From Dermacentor variabilis (taxonomy: Eukaryota > Arthropoda > Arachnida > Ixodida > Ixodidae), in assembly GCF_050947875.1 (NCBI RefSeq), contig NC_134573.1, positions 46,758,115-46,822,114 of the forward strand: a stretch of 64,000 bases of DNA. The letters run 5' to 3'. The notes beneath the pieces are model-generated. The model did not search any database, had not been told where the DNA came from, and worked only from the letters and a program-made list of their open reading frames with translations. The position numbers were made by a program, and so were the translations under genes. Positions 42,795 to 52,026 of this stretch are shown in pieces; position 1 is the first letter of the stretch; every line of letters begins with the position of its first letter.

Positions 42795-44488
42795 AAATAT
42801 AGCTCCCCGTTTATCTTTAGTTTGTCGTAAACCAGAGAGACTTTATCGCCGGAATTTTTTTTTGGTTTGCCGTATTTCCACAAGTTTCTTCTGATGTCGC
42901 GAACGCGGGGTGAAAAATCTTCACTGATGGCAAACGCAGTCCCCTTTAGTTTGTGACAATTTCGCAAAATTTTTGCTTTGTCCCTGAAATCTAGAAGCTT
43001 CAGTATTATTGGCCTTGTTTTGTTTTCTTCCGGCCTACCTAACCTGTGAATCCGTTCGATCGCGACTTCATCCAACTTCAAGGAATCTTTGACAACCTTT
43101 TTATTCACAGAGCGCTCCAGGGACTCGTTATTTTCATCTTCTTCTTCTGACATGCCATAGATTATGAGATTCGACCTTCTGGAGCGATTCTCGAGGTCGT
43201 CTAGCCTTAGTTCCAAAGATGACACCACCTGCTGTAAATTGGTTACCTGTTCCGTACATGAGGAAAGCTTGTCTTCTAGGAAACTTAAGTGCTCTAATTT
43301 GTTGTCGATTGCTGTTAGTCGTTCTTCTTTTATTTCTTTTATATCCTCTGCAATCTGTTTCAGCTGTCGTGAAAGTTCCGCCATATCGGGTCCAGGGTTA
43401 GTTTCAACATCGCCGGCAAGCAATAGTAACTTTGTTATGTACACTACGTCAGACACTGTATCGAGAAGTACCGCAGGGCACGGCAGCACGACAAGACAAC
43501 GCTCGCTAGCACGAAAGCATTTTCCAAAACGCTTTCTCACCTGCACGAGGAAGACAAGCGGATTATTCATCTGTGCGCAAGCCCAGCTGCCGTGCCCTTT
43601 GGGTTGCGATGTCTCGTTGACAGCTTTTATAGTCCAGGTGGCCCGCAGCACCGCTTCACACGACTGGTAGACTGCACTGTTGCTGCCGCTAGGAGTAGAC
43701 GATGGTACTTCACGGAAACCATCCGAAGATAGTAGTATCGTAGGCGCCGAACAACTGTCATTCTGGCGCAGAAGCAGATGGGCGGCTTGGAAGTGTTGAC
43801 ACGGTTGTTGGTTTCCCGCCGGTATCACCAGCAGGCTGGCGATGAACTGCACGAGGAAGACAAGCGGATTATTCATCTGTGCGCAAGCCCAGCTGCCGTG
43901 CCCTTTGGGTTGCGATGTCTCGTTGACAGCTCTTATAGTCCAGGTGGCCCGCAGCACCGCTTCACACGACTGGTAGACTGCACTGTTGCTGCCGCTACGA
44001 GTAGACGATGGCACTTCACGGAAACCATCCGAAGATAGTAGTATCGTAGGCGCCGAACAACTGTCATTCTGGCGCAGAAGCAGATGGGCGGCTTGGAAGT
44101 GTTGACACGGTTGTTGGGTTCCCGCCGGTATCACCAGCAGGCTGGCGATGAACTGCACGAGGAAGACAAGCGGATTATTCATCTGTGCGCAAGCCCAGCT
44201 GCCGTGCCCTTTGGGTTGCGATGTCTCGTTGACAGCTCTTATAGTCCAGGTGGCCCGCAGCACCGCTTCACACGACTGGTAGACTGCACTGTTGCTGCCG
44301 CTACGAGTAGACGATGGCACTTCACGGAAACCATCCGAAGATAGTAGTATCGTAGGCGCCGAACAACTGTCATTCTGGCGCAGAAGCAGATGGGCGGCTT
44401 GGAAGTGTTGACACGGTTGTTGGGTTCCCGCCGGTATCACCAGCAGGCTGGCGATGAACTGCACGAGGAAGACAAGCGGATTATTCAT
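42680..44488 (-). CDS. LINE 4 ORF1: repeated leader, 2A motif, coiled coil and RNA-binding domain
   Basis: 602 residues. Residues 1-306 are three 102-residue repeats, each starting MNNPLVFLVQFIASLLVI (signal-peptide-like) and containing several Cys. A fourth partial unit starts at M307. GDVETNPGP at residues 359-367 (43414-43388) matches the 2A consensus D-V/I-E-x-N-P-G-P, at which ribosomes skip the Gly-Pro bond. 2A motifs near the ORF1 N-terminus are known from several LINE clades. Downstream are a coiled coil (about 370-440, heptads such as LEHLSFLEDKL), then an L1-like RNA-binding region (SNLIIYGMSEEEDE, RIHRLGRPEE, FSPRVRDIRRNLW). Skipping would separate a secretory leader from the nucleic-acid-binding protein. 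Any of four in-frame Met codons could serve as start. The stop TAA lies 5 nt before an ORF2 ATG. Confidence 0.85.
   Translation of the reverse strand: MNNPLVFLVQFIASLLVIPAGTQQPCQHFQAAHLLLRQNDSCSAPTILLSSDGFREVPSSTRSGSNSAVYQSCEAVLRATWTIRAVNETSQPKGHGSWACAQMNNPLVFLVQFIASLLVIPAGTQQPCQHFQAAHLLLRQNDSCSAPTILLSSDGFREVPSSTRSGSNSAVYQSCEAVLRATWTIRAVNETSQPKGHGSWACAQMNNPLVFLVQFIASLLVIPAGNQQPCQHFQAAHLLLRQNDSCSAPTILLSSDGFREVPSSTPSGSNSAVYQSCEAVLRATWTIKAVNETSQPKGHGSWACAQMNNPLVFLVQVRKRFGKCFRASERCLVVLPCPAVLLDTVSDVVYITKLLLLAGDVETNPGPDMAELSRQLKQIAEDIKEIKEERLTAIDNKLEHLSFLEDKLSSCTEQVTNLQQVVSSLELRLDDLENRSRRSNLIIYGMSEEEDENNESLERSVNKKVVKDSLKLDEVAIERIHRLGRPEENKTRPIILKLLDFRDKAKILRNCHKLKGTAFAISEDFSPRVRDIRRNLWKYGKPKKNSGDKVSLVYDKLKINGELYFWDDVKKDVCLVTSASNQTKNQDTEARTLRPRRQQRPK
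43388..43414 (-). other. 2A ribosome-skipping motif
   Basis: Encodes GDVETNPGP, preceded by the hydrophobic LLLLA. Skipping would occur between the last Gly and Pro. Confidence 0.85.
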
Positions 44489-44511
44489 CTGTGCGCAAGC
44501 CCAGCTGCCGT
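43560..44511 (-). repeat. Three 306-bp tandem units at the 5' end of LINE 4
   Basis: The segment 'attcatctgtgcgcaagccc' recurs at about 43565, 43871, 44177 and 44483, exactly 306 bp apart, and units differ at only a few bases. 306 is a multiple of three and no unit contains a stop in the ORF1 frame. In the last unit the sequence after the leader changes to CAG|GTGAGA, which resembles a splice donor. Tandem 5' monomers act as promoters in some LINEs (mouse L1), so a promoter role is possible here. Confidence 0.9.
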
Positions 44512-45300
44512 GAAGGCAATTAGAAAAATTTATACACTAGTTGAATACGTATTTTGATTTCTAGTGGAGATCCGCCTCTCTGACCAATCCCACAAAAGTC
44601 CTAGAATTATGTTATCTGCAACAACTTATCCTTAAAAATTTTATATAAATTAAAGTGATCAACCGGTAAACAAACGCGAATAGAAACACCTTAAAGATGT
44701 AGCAATTTCACTGACTCAAGTACCACAATGCCCCCAATAATAAGCAGCTGTATTTATTCGTTTTTACAGGCTTGCCATCACAAGGTCCCTCTGCTGCGTG
44801 TCCCATCAAAAACTGTTTGGACAAGTGTCTATCCGGCCCCAAGTATAGCGGGACTAATAGTAGACATATCAAGAGGCTTTTGAAATATGATCAATGAAGC
44901 TGCCTATCAGAAACGTTCACCAAAAGTAGTCGTCTTCTCTTCATTGGTTTCACGGTGACTCAACGGGTGTCGCGCGAATGGTGCTCTCATGTCACGCTCA
45001 TGAAACCGATTTGTAGCCCGCTCTACCAATTCACACGTAGGCGACAGCATACGCATACTTCCAGTAACACGGAAGTGCGCGATCTCGCTCTACATTAATC
45101 TGGTGTACCTTCGACATTTAAGTTCTTGCGAACTTTGGTAATCGAGGCTTCTATTCATTTTCGTACACACCACCATCTGCACCATTATAGTTCGTGTTAC
45201 CTGCCAATATGCTATGAGATGAACACGAAGCACGAACCAAAATATTGCGATGGTGAGGCACAAATTAATTTTTTCCTCTCTGATGTTTTTCGAAAAATAC
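44512..45300. other. Flank between LINE 4 and LINE 3; remnant of family A at its left end
   Basis: The first roughly 100 bases ('aaggcaattag', 'gtggagatccgcctc') resemble family A and may be its right part displaced by LINE 4. No gene is seen in the rest. Confidence 0.4.
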
Positions 45301-48161
45301 GCATAGGTTCTACCTCAGCAGAAGGCATTACCGACATTAACACCTGGATGCAAGCGCTACGCACTGATGTTCAAACGGCCACTCGGGTGGTAACTACAGA
45401 TGCCTCAGTTGAACGCATGGATAGCCGCCTCACCCATCTTCTGGAGGCTAAGGCCTCCATCCTAGCTCGATGGAAGGGGCAGCACCTAAACCGTCGCCTC
45501 AGAAGTAAGATCTCCAAACTGAACACAGCCATCGAGGAGCATTGTCAAACCCTCAGCCGGCAACAATGGACTGAGCTGTGTAACATGGTGGATGGACAAC
45601 TTCATCGCCCTTCCTCGTGGAAACTCCTCAAACATCTGCTTGATAATACCACCACCCGCACCACCCAACAGGATCGGCTGCAGAAGCTCCTTGATACGGA
45701 GACCCTTAAGCAAGGTCCACAACAGGTGCTTGACTACCTCTGCACCAGATATATCTCCAGGGGACAAGTCAGTCCACACAGCAATTACATCGGTAGCCCC
45801 AACCCTACACTAGACGCCGATTTCAGCGTATCTGAAATACATGCCGCTCTACGCAAGCTTAACGGTCGTTCTGCTCCAGGGCCAGACGGGGTCACTAACA
45901 AAACCCTTCGCAATCTCGATGACGAGTCCGTGTCCCATCTGACTGACTACATCAACGATTGCTGGCGCAGTGGTGCCCTTCCAGCCGCCTGGAAGACTGC
46001 CAACGTTATCCTAATCCCAAAGCCTGGCAAACCATCTAGCCTCAATAACTTAAGGCCCATCTCCCTCACTTCATGCGTAGGCAAGGTGACGGAACACGCC
46101 TTCTTAGCACGCATCAACAGTCACCTCGAGGGCAACTCTCTCTATCCCCACACCATCATTGGATTTCGCCCTCACCTTTCTACTCAAGACGCTATGTTGC
46201 AGCTCAAACATCAAGTGCTAAACGATCGTTCCCGTAACATGAAAGCCATCCTCGGACTCGACCTCACTCAAGCTTTTGATAACATTTCCCATGCAGCTAT
46301 CCTTGACCAGGTCTCCAACCTCCACCTTGGAGAGCGAGCCTACAATTACATCCGTGACTTTCTCTCCAATCGCACGGCTACCCTCTCGGCCGGGGATTTA
46401 CGATCAGACCAGCTTCCCCTTGGCAGCAAAGGCACCCCGCAAGGTTCAGTTATCTCTCCCATGCTCTTTAACTTAGTCATGATTGGCCTTGCCAAGCAAC
46501 TACAGCAAGTCGACAATATCAACCATACCATCTACGCCGACGACATCGCCATCTGGTCGTACCGAGGCAGTGATGGTCAAGTGGAATCAGCCCTCCAAAC
46601 GGTGATTGACACGGTTGAAGCCTATCTCCAAGGGACCGGACAGCGCTGTTCGCCGGCTAAATCGGAGCTTCTGCTATACAAGCCCATTCAGCGGGGTCGC
46701 CCTCCCAAACACCAATCTAATCACCGACCCTGTGACGCCATTACCCTACGCCTTCAAGATGGCAGTCCTATCCCACACGTCCCTAGTATCCGGGTTCTCG
46801 GTCTCACCATCTCTACCAACGACCCCAACGCCTTGGCTCTCAACAAGATCTGTGCCCAATCTCAAAACACCCTACGACTTCTTAAACGTATATCTAACCG
46901 ACGAGGAGGACTCAAAGAAGAAAGCCTTCTCCGACTCGTCCAATCCTTTGTCGTATGCCACATTACCTACGTTGTTGCGTACCTCAACTGGTACCGGGCT
47001 GAGCAAAACAAGCTCGACACCCTCATACGAGGGGTCTACAAGCAAGCACTTGGGCTCTCGCATTGCACCAGCACTGAACTCTTCAACCAACTGGGAGTTC
47101 ACAACAACCTTTCCGAACTCACTGAAGCCCAACAACGCTCTCAGCTTGAACGGCTCACCTTTACTGAAACGGGGCGCTTCATTCTGTCCACGCTTGGCTT
47201 CACCTACCATCAGCAACAGGGCCCCAAACAACCGATCCCGACCGACATCCGTAGCTGGATCTACATAGACCCTATGCCTAGAAATATGCACCCTGAATAT
47301 AACAGGGCCCGGCGCCAAGCTCGGGACGGAGCTATCATAAAAGCCCTTGCCCACGTACCTGGCGTCACATTTGTTGATGCAGCCCAATACTCCCATGGCA
47401 CACGATTTGTGGCCGTCGCCACACGCGATGGAGTCCTACACCACGCCTGCAGCGTCACTACCCCCACTGCCGAGACGGCTGAAGAAGTGGCCATCACCCT
47501 GGCCACTTTAGATCCCACCTGTCACACCATAGTGTGTGACTCTCGCTCAGCCCTTACTAACTTCAGCACAGGCCGTATTTCTCCCCAAGCTCTTCGGATC
47601 CTCTGCCAGGCACCACACTCTAAAGACAGCATAATCTCCCTAACATGGATCCCGGCCCATGCGGGCCCTGTCCGCCCACACCTCCCCAATCTCAACGAGG
47701 TCACCCACTCCATTGCGCGAGGCCTAGTCAACCGCGCCGGAGTCACTGGAGATGAGTTGGACACCAGGGACAGTCTGACAACTTATAACGATCTCGTTAA
47801 GGCCTTTTACCTCAGTCGCCGAATCTTCCCCCCGCCTCACCCAAAGTTCACCCTGGCGCAGGTTACCACCCTGCGTCTACTACAAACAAACACGTACCCT
47901 TCACCCGCCCGCCTCCACCTTATATTTCCGGACGTCTACACAACCCCCAACTGCCGGTGCTGTGGAATTCACCCGGCTACGCTTCCGCATATGCTATGGG
48001 AGTGCCCAGCACAGTACACACGGACTAACACCACGACTCTCTCGTCGAGGATGCATGGGGCTCTGCGGAGCTCCGCCCTCGACGACCAAACCTGGGCGAC
48101 CCAGCACCCCCGCGAGGCGGCGGCGAGGCAAGCCCTCGACGTCCCTTCGTGGGAGGCTTAG
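45126..48161 (+). CDS. LINE 3 ORF2 fragment: RT, RNase H and zinc motif, fully open
   Basis: The frame encodes 1011 residues. The first about 62 come from flanking DNA and are a chance extension. From residue about 64 the LINE polyprotein is open to the natural stop. RT motifs are SAPGPDGVTNKTLRNLDDES, GLDLTQAFDNISH, GTPQGSVISPMLFNLVM and the YADD box at residues 470-473. RNase H shows FVDAAQYS (Asp), AEEVAITLA (Glu) and VCDSRSAL (Asp), then WIPAHAG and NEVTHSIAR. The end has a zinc motif C943-x2-C946-x8-H955-x4-C960. No stop or frameshift is seen across about 950 codons, so this is the best-preserved RT in the window, though without endonuclease and ORF1. Confidence 0.85.
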   Translation: MRTLVIEASIHFRTHHHLHHYSSCYLPICYEMNTKHEPKYCDGEAQINFFLSDVFRKIRIGSTSAEGITDINTWMQALRTDVQTATRVVTTDASVERMDSRLTHLLEAKASILARWKGQHLNRRLRSKISKLNTAIEEHCQTLSRQQWTELCNMVDGQLHRPSSWKLLKHLLDNTTTRTTQQDRLQKLLDTETLKQGPQQVLDYLCTRYISRGQVSPHSNYIGSPNPTLDADFSVSEIHAALRKLNGRSAPGPDGVTNKTLRNLDDESVSHLTDYINDCWRSGALPAAWKTANVILIPKPGKPSSLNNLRPISLTSCVGKVTEHAFLARINSHLEGNSLYPHTIIGFRPHLSTQDAMLQLKHQVLNDRSRNMKAILGLDLTQAFDNISHAAILDQVSNLHLGERAYNYIRDFLSNRTATLSAGDLRSDQLPLGSKGTPQGSVISPMLFNLVMIGLAKQLQQVDNINHTIYADDIAIWSYRGSDGQVESALQTVIDTVEAYLQGTGQRCSPAKSELLLYKPIQRGRPPKHQSNHRPCDAITLRLQDGSPIPHVPSIRVLGLTISTNDPNALALNKICAQSQNTLRLLKRISNRRGGLKEESLLRLVQSFVVCHITYVVAYLNWYRAEQNKLDTLIRGVYKQALGLSHCTSTELFNQLGVHNNLSELTEAQQRSQLERLTFTETGRFILSTLGFTYHQQQGPKQPIPTDIRSWIYIDPMPRNMHPEYNRARRQARDGAIIKALAHVPGVTFVDAAQYSHGTRFVAVATRDGVLHHACSVTTPTAETAEEVAITLATLDPTCHTIVCDSRSALTNFSTGRISPQALRILCQAPHSKDSIISLTWIPAHAGPVRPHLPNLNEVTHSIARGLVNRAGVTGDELDTRDSLTTYNDLVKAFYLSRRIFPPPHPKFTLAQVTTLRLLQTNTYPSPARLHLIFPDVYTTPNCRCCGIHPATLPHMLWECPAQYTRTNTTTLSSRMHGALRSSALDDQTWATQHPREAAARQALDVPSWEA

Positions 48162-48225
48162 GCCCGGCCATAATAAAGTGCTGGTTCTACAATAAAAGTT
48201 TATTCCTCCTCCTCCTCCTCTGAAA
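45305..48225 (+). mobile_element. LINE 3: 5'-truncated I-group non-LTR retrotransposon, open frame
   Basis: Similarity to LINE 1 and LINE 2 ORF2 begins near 45312 (ITDINTWMQAL) and continues to the end of the polyprotein. The element lacks ORF1 and the endonuclease, consistent with incomplete reverse transcription. Polyadenylation-like AATAAA signals lie at 48172-48177 and 48191-48196, and the 3' end is a (TCC)n-like run near 48205-48221. No clear target duplication was found. Confidence 0.8.
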
Positions 48226-48653
48226 ACGAAATTATTTCGATTAGAATTTCCGTGCTGAAAGTGGTTATGCTTATCAGTTATATCCGCTTTTCTCTGTATT
48301 TTTCCATTAACCACTTTAGAGCATTACCGACGTCGTATCATAGGAAGAAATATAAATTTTGGCGAAGTCAGGCTATCATTTGCGATCCTGTGCGTCGCAT
48401 AACGGAGAAAGCAAGATTTGTACGTTTTGAGGACAGTTCTATTAAAGAATTCTACGTTTGGTTTCTTAGCCCCTTTTGTGGAAAAATTTACCAAATATGT
48501 GTGCGTTAAAATTTGCACATTTTTTACAAATGCTCACGTAGCCTCCTTGACTTACTCAAGCGGCCTATACATCCTTTTCATTTGAGCATTTTCTTTCTCA
48601 ACATCCTTCATCTTCTTTTGTGCTTCCTCAAAACATCTCTATGTACACCAATA
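48226..48653. other. No gene seen
   Basis: AT-rich non-coding sequence between LINE 3 and a small inverted-repeat element. Confidence 0.5.
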
Positions 48654-48846
48654 AGCAAAAGTATACGGACCACACAGTCGCAGCACAAAATTTCTTCGTA
48701 ATTAACACGCATAAACGGAAACTGATGAGTGCGATAGAAAATTTGTAATGCGAAGTTTGAACTGCAGTTTTAAATTTCAAGTTGCATTCATAGACCAAGG
48801 AGAAAATGGGTTTTATCGCGCAATCCTTGGTCCGTATAATTTTGCT
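48654..48846. mobile_element. Small non-autonomous DNA element (MITE-like) with 18-bp inverted repeats
   Basis: The left end AGCAAAAGTATACGGACC (48654-48671) and the reverse complement of the right end, AGCAAAATTATACGGACC (48829-48846), match at 17 of 18 bases. The element is 193 bp long. TA-rich sequence flanks the left side but no clear target duplication is seen, so the superfamily is open; Tc1/mariner is a guess. Confidence 0.6.
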
Positions 48847-48929
48847 CACGGCCGTACCTTGTACTGCTACCTATACCTGTAACGTATCCGCTCCTTTCAA
48901 TCTCTTGGCTCTTTTTTTCCACCAATAAA

Positions 48930-49990
48930 CATAACGCATCGTGCTTATCTCGACTGCTGACCTGTTGATGCTTCCGTCCACTTTAAATGCAAGTGCTTCT
49001 GGATGGTGTAAGTTTCCCTACCGGTCTCACTAGGTGAATCCCTTAGCACGCCATTAGGATGTGCTGAGTGGCCGGAATTTTGCTGCATCATACGCATGCA
49101 CCATCTGGTTGCGTATATTTGATCCGGTTTGTTTTTGTCCTTAGGCAACAATAACGTGCCTCATATCGCAAGGCATTCCCTTGGTGTTAGGGTTTCTTTC
49201 TTCCTATTATCTTCAATCTCCATGGTCCATCCTTCGCGCCCAATTCACTATCTCTGTTTTTCTCACTTCATTTTCACGACTTGTGGTTGTCTATCTACAC
49301 TTTCAATGACCCTGTACTTGGTTGCAAACTTTCTTGGCCTCTTCCTCCATTTTGTGTCCCCGCTTTTCAGGCAGAAATACTTGTGCACTTTAGCCGCCCA
49401 TTTATTTTGATCCATTTCCTGAGGCTTTCTTCAAAAGTAATTTTGCTCTGCGTTCACCGATTTGAGACAAGGCCCAACCCTTGTCTCCCTGCACTGCCTC
49501 CTTTATGGTCTTGCCCAGGACTCCAAAAGCCAACCAGCTTACCGTTCTTTGGTTAACTTCGAACCAGGACAAGATATCTGATCTTTAAGCATAGAATTTC
49601 ATTTGGGAACGTCGCTGACACCAATACTCCTTTCGATATTCCATGCACAGCATCACATTCATTATGGCCCTAAAGTGCTCTATTATTCACTAGTTCTCCA
49701 TTTCGCTCCTACATTTGTTTTCAGATTATCTTGGTGGGTGTTTGAGTAAGTCTTTTCTTACATTATGAATACACCGATGTATCAATATTGATTGACTGTG
49801 TTTTACCTTCCTGTTAAATTCGCACAACTTAATTGCTCATTTCTTGATTAAAGAATACAATTCCCGATTTCTCTTTGCTGAGCTTAAGGCATAGATTTGT
49901 CACTGCGTGGAGACAAACATTCGCAATTCTCTGGAAATTTCATGCATTGTCCGCAAATAGCACTATGTCGTTTTCATGTACAAGTCCGGG
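48930..49990 (-). mobile_element. Old LINE remnant (RT palm to C-terminus), clade unknown
   Basis: The minus strand near 49990-49950 reads PGLVHENDIVLFADN, an RT motif C block in which YADD has become HEND. It continues CLKLSKEKSG near 49890 and, with many stops and frame changes, ITFEESLRKWIKINGRLKCT (about 49440-49380) and YTIQKHLHLKW near 49000. It is an old, dead copy. Confidence 0.5.
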
Positions 49991-50420
49991 GGCCTTATGT
50001 TGCGCAATATGCCTATAACGCATATAGGATAAATGAAACCCTCATTCCATTCCGCTGGACATGCAACGCCCTCAAGCGCCGCCACCACCAAGTTCGCGCG
50101 TTGCGCATGTCAGTCAGACACGATTGTCTGAATGCGAGGCATCCGTTCGATTCCTCCCAGCACCGGAGAGATGTAAAATGTTTATTTTGTGGGATTCAGG
50201 AGCACGACATACCAATTAATTTTAGTCCTCATCAAAGAGATTCGTTTAAAAGTGATATATACGCAGTCGCACATGCCCAGCGACCCAGGCTGGTCGAACG
50301 GTGTCCAAGCATGCCTTGTAACAGCCTGCGACATTTATTAAGGCAACAGCTTTAGATGGCTCAGGTGTCCAAAACTTGGCCGTTCGGCGCTATGGCGCCC
50401 AAATTCAATGGCACCAAAAT
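49991..50420. other. No gene seen
   Basis: Non-coding; short frames only. Confidence 0.45.
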
Positions 50421-50424
50421 TGAG

Positions 50425-50770
50425 GGTCGAACCGTCGACCTTTGGTGGGAGTAAACCCACGACCTTTAGAGTTAATAAGGGAAAGCCAATTAGGACATTA
50501 GATCGAGCTGATTAAGGCGCTCGAACCCACGACCGTTAGCATAAATAACCACGAAGTTAACACACAGTTGATTAACGTAAACTTAAGGCGTTCGAACTCA
50601 CGACCTTTGGTGGGAGTGGTGCCCACGACCATTAGTGTAAATTAAAGTGAGGTTAATTAACACACACCTAATTACCTTGGACTTAATTAAGGCACTCGTA
50701 TCCACAACATTTAGTGGGAGTCGACCCCACCACCTTTCGTGGAAGTCGAGCACACGACCCTTGTTGTTCC
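50425..50770. repeat. Degenerate minisatellite with 'gggagtcgaacccacgacc'-like motif
   Basis: Variants of 'cgacctttggtgggagt' and 'tcgaacccacgacc' recur at irregular spacing near 50426, 50450, 50521, 50589, 50611, 50698 and 50722. They are separated by AT-rich 'gttaattaac'-type spacers. Confidence 0.65.
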
Positions 50771-52026
50771 GCCTCATGAGCCATATATAGCTTTCGAAAA
50801 AAAAGGAAAGTAACGAGACAACAAATTAAAGGGAAAAAACAACGCATACGAATGAGAATGTCAACTAATTTAATGGAAATCTCGAGAGTGCGCAGGCTTT
50901 CACATTCATCCTCCTTTGCGTAGGCTAAAGTGATTCATTTTCTTTTTCTTATATGCCCGCCTGAGACGACTAACTTCTTTCTTCTCTACCAAGAGACGCC
51001 AATCGAACATTATTTTCTCTCGTGCCGCCGCTTTCTAAGACAAAGAAAGCTATTAGAATACTCATTTACCAAACTTCGCCTATCTCCAACCTCGCCAAGC
51101 ATTCATTCTTTTGGGCTTTCGGGGCGACTTCACTAGGATCGAGCCATCGGGATGCTTTTCTTGCAGTCTACAATTTTATAAGAGAGACAAAAAGAGTACC
51201 TTGCTGAATTTTTTTAATTATCCATAGTTTGTATTACTTCATTTCTTTACGTTAACTTATTTATCAATATTCTTAACAATATTTTCCTTACACTTTGAAA
51301 TTGCAGTTCTGTCGTCCCACGCTCCACTGTTCAAATCTAGTTTCTCTCTGCTTCTAACCATATGGAAAACTACGTGCTTTTTCGCCAAATCCCCATATTG
51401 GGTACGCGCCACTGTTGAGGACACAAGACAAGACAAGACAAGACAAGACGCCAATGCGCGCTAAGCAGCAGCCAATTACATAGATGAGCGATGCGGGAAT
51501 ACACTTGGGTCTAATCAGTGTCAATGCTTAATAAAAGGCGGGGTGATAGCGGATCACCTCATCTAATCTCGTAATTGGTGAAAGACGTAATTACGACGTG
51601 TGCGTGAAGTGGAGAGAAGGAAATAAGATGCCTACTCTGCAAAGGAGTGCGGTCGACCTCAACTGGACTCGCCTAGCCCTACTCTGAATACTTTAAGATA
51701 GAGAAAGAGGGAAAAGAAGGGCTACGAAGGTTACTATGAGACCAGACATCATGGAGCAAGTGAGTCATTTACTGACGCGAAGAGCTGGCTTTAATTTTGA
51801 TCCAGCCGCAGATCGTAGTGCATCACGTCACGTGATGCTTATGTAGCGGACTATAAAAACGAAACAGTGATGATGAAAAAGCGAGGAAGATAGTTGAACT
51901 TTATATACAAAGGGGCCTTTGGCAGAGCCATCCGCGCTAGTACCATGTTACATCTATCTTTTTTATCAAGCGGTCACGGTATTTAGGATCTGCTGCACAT
52001 GCAAAGAACTTCGTGAGAAACTTTCC
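50771..52026. other. No gene seen; contains an (ACAAG)n microsatellite
   Basis: A pentanucleotide run (acaag) lies at about 51423-51449. No coding domain was recognised. Confidence 0.5.

Larger units (their letters stand above)
39405..44511 (-). mobile_element. LINE 4: CR1/L2-like non-LTR retrotransposon with 2A-bearing ORF1
   Basis: On the minus strand the order is: tandem 306-bp 5' units, ORF1 with a 2A motif and RNA-binding domain, ORF2 with AP endonuclease and RT but no RNase H, then a 3' UTR ending near 39405 with 'gaacaaataacaac'. The RT motifs (LFADDCVLY, GVPQGSVLAPVLF) and the absence of RNase H fit the CR1/L2/Rex group. ORF1 is fully open and ORF2 has one frameshift. A SINE is nested in the 3' UTR. 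The 5' junction at 44511 falls inside a tandem unit, so the copy is 5'-truncated but still includes its whole coding region. Confidence 0.85.

Noticed and set aside
43388..43414. Viral insertion, suggested by the 2A motif
   Set aside because: The motif is followed by a LINE ORF1 coiled coil and RNA-binding region and by a LINE endonuclease-RT; no capsid, helicase or viral polymerase is present.
43164..44344. Plus-strand frames of 60-168 codons, repeated every 306 bp
   Set aside because: Antisense shadows of the LINE 4 ORF1 repeats; the sense frame has the 2A and coiled-coil signatures.
45300..48225. Target-site duplication for LINE 3
   Set aside because: Only a six-base 'ctctga' match near the two ends was found, and it overlaps the TCC-rich tail, so it is not convincing.
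50425..50770. CRISPR-like array
   Set aside because: Repeats are degenerate and irregularly spaced with AT-rich repetitive spacers, in a eukaryotic context without cas genes.
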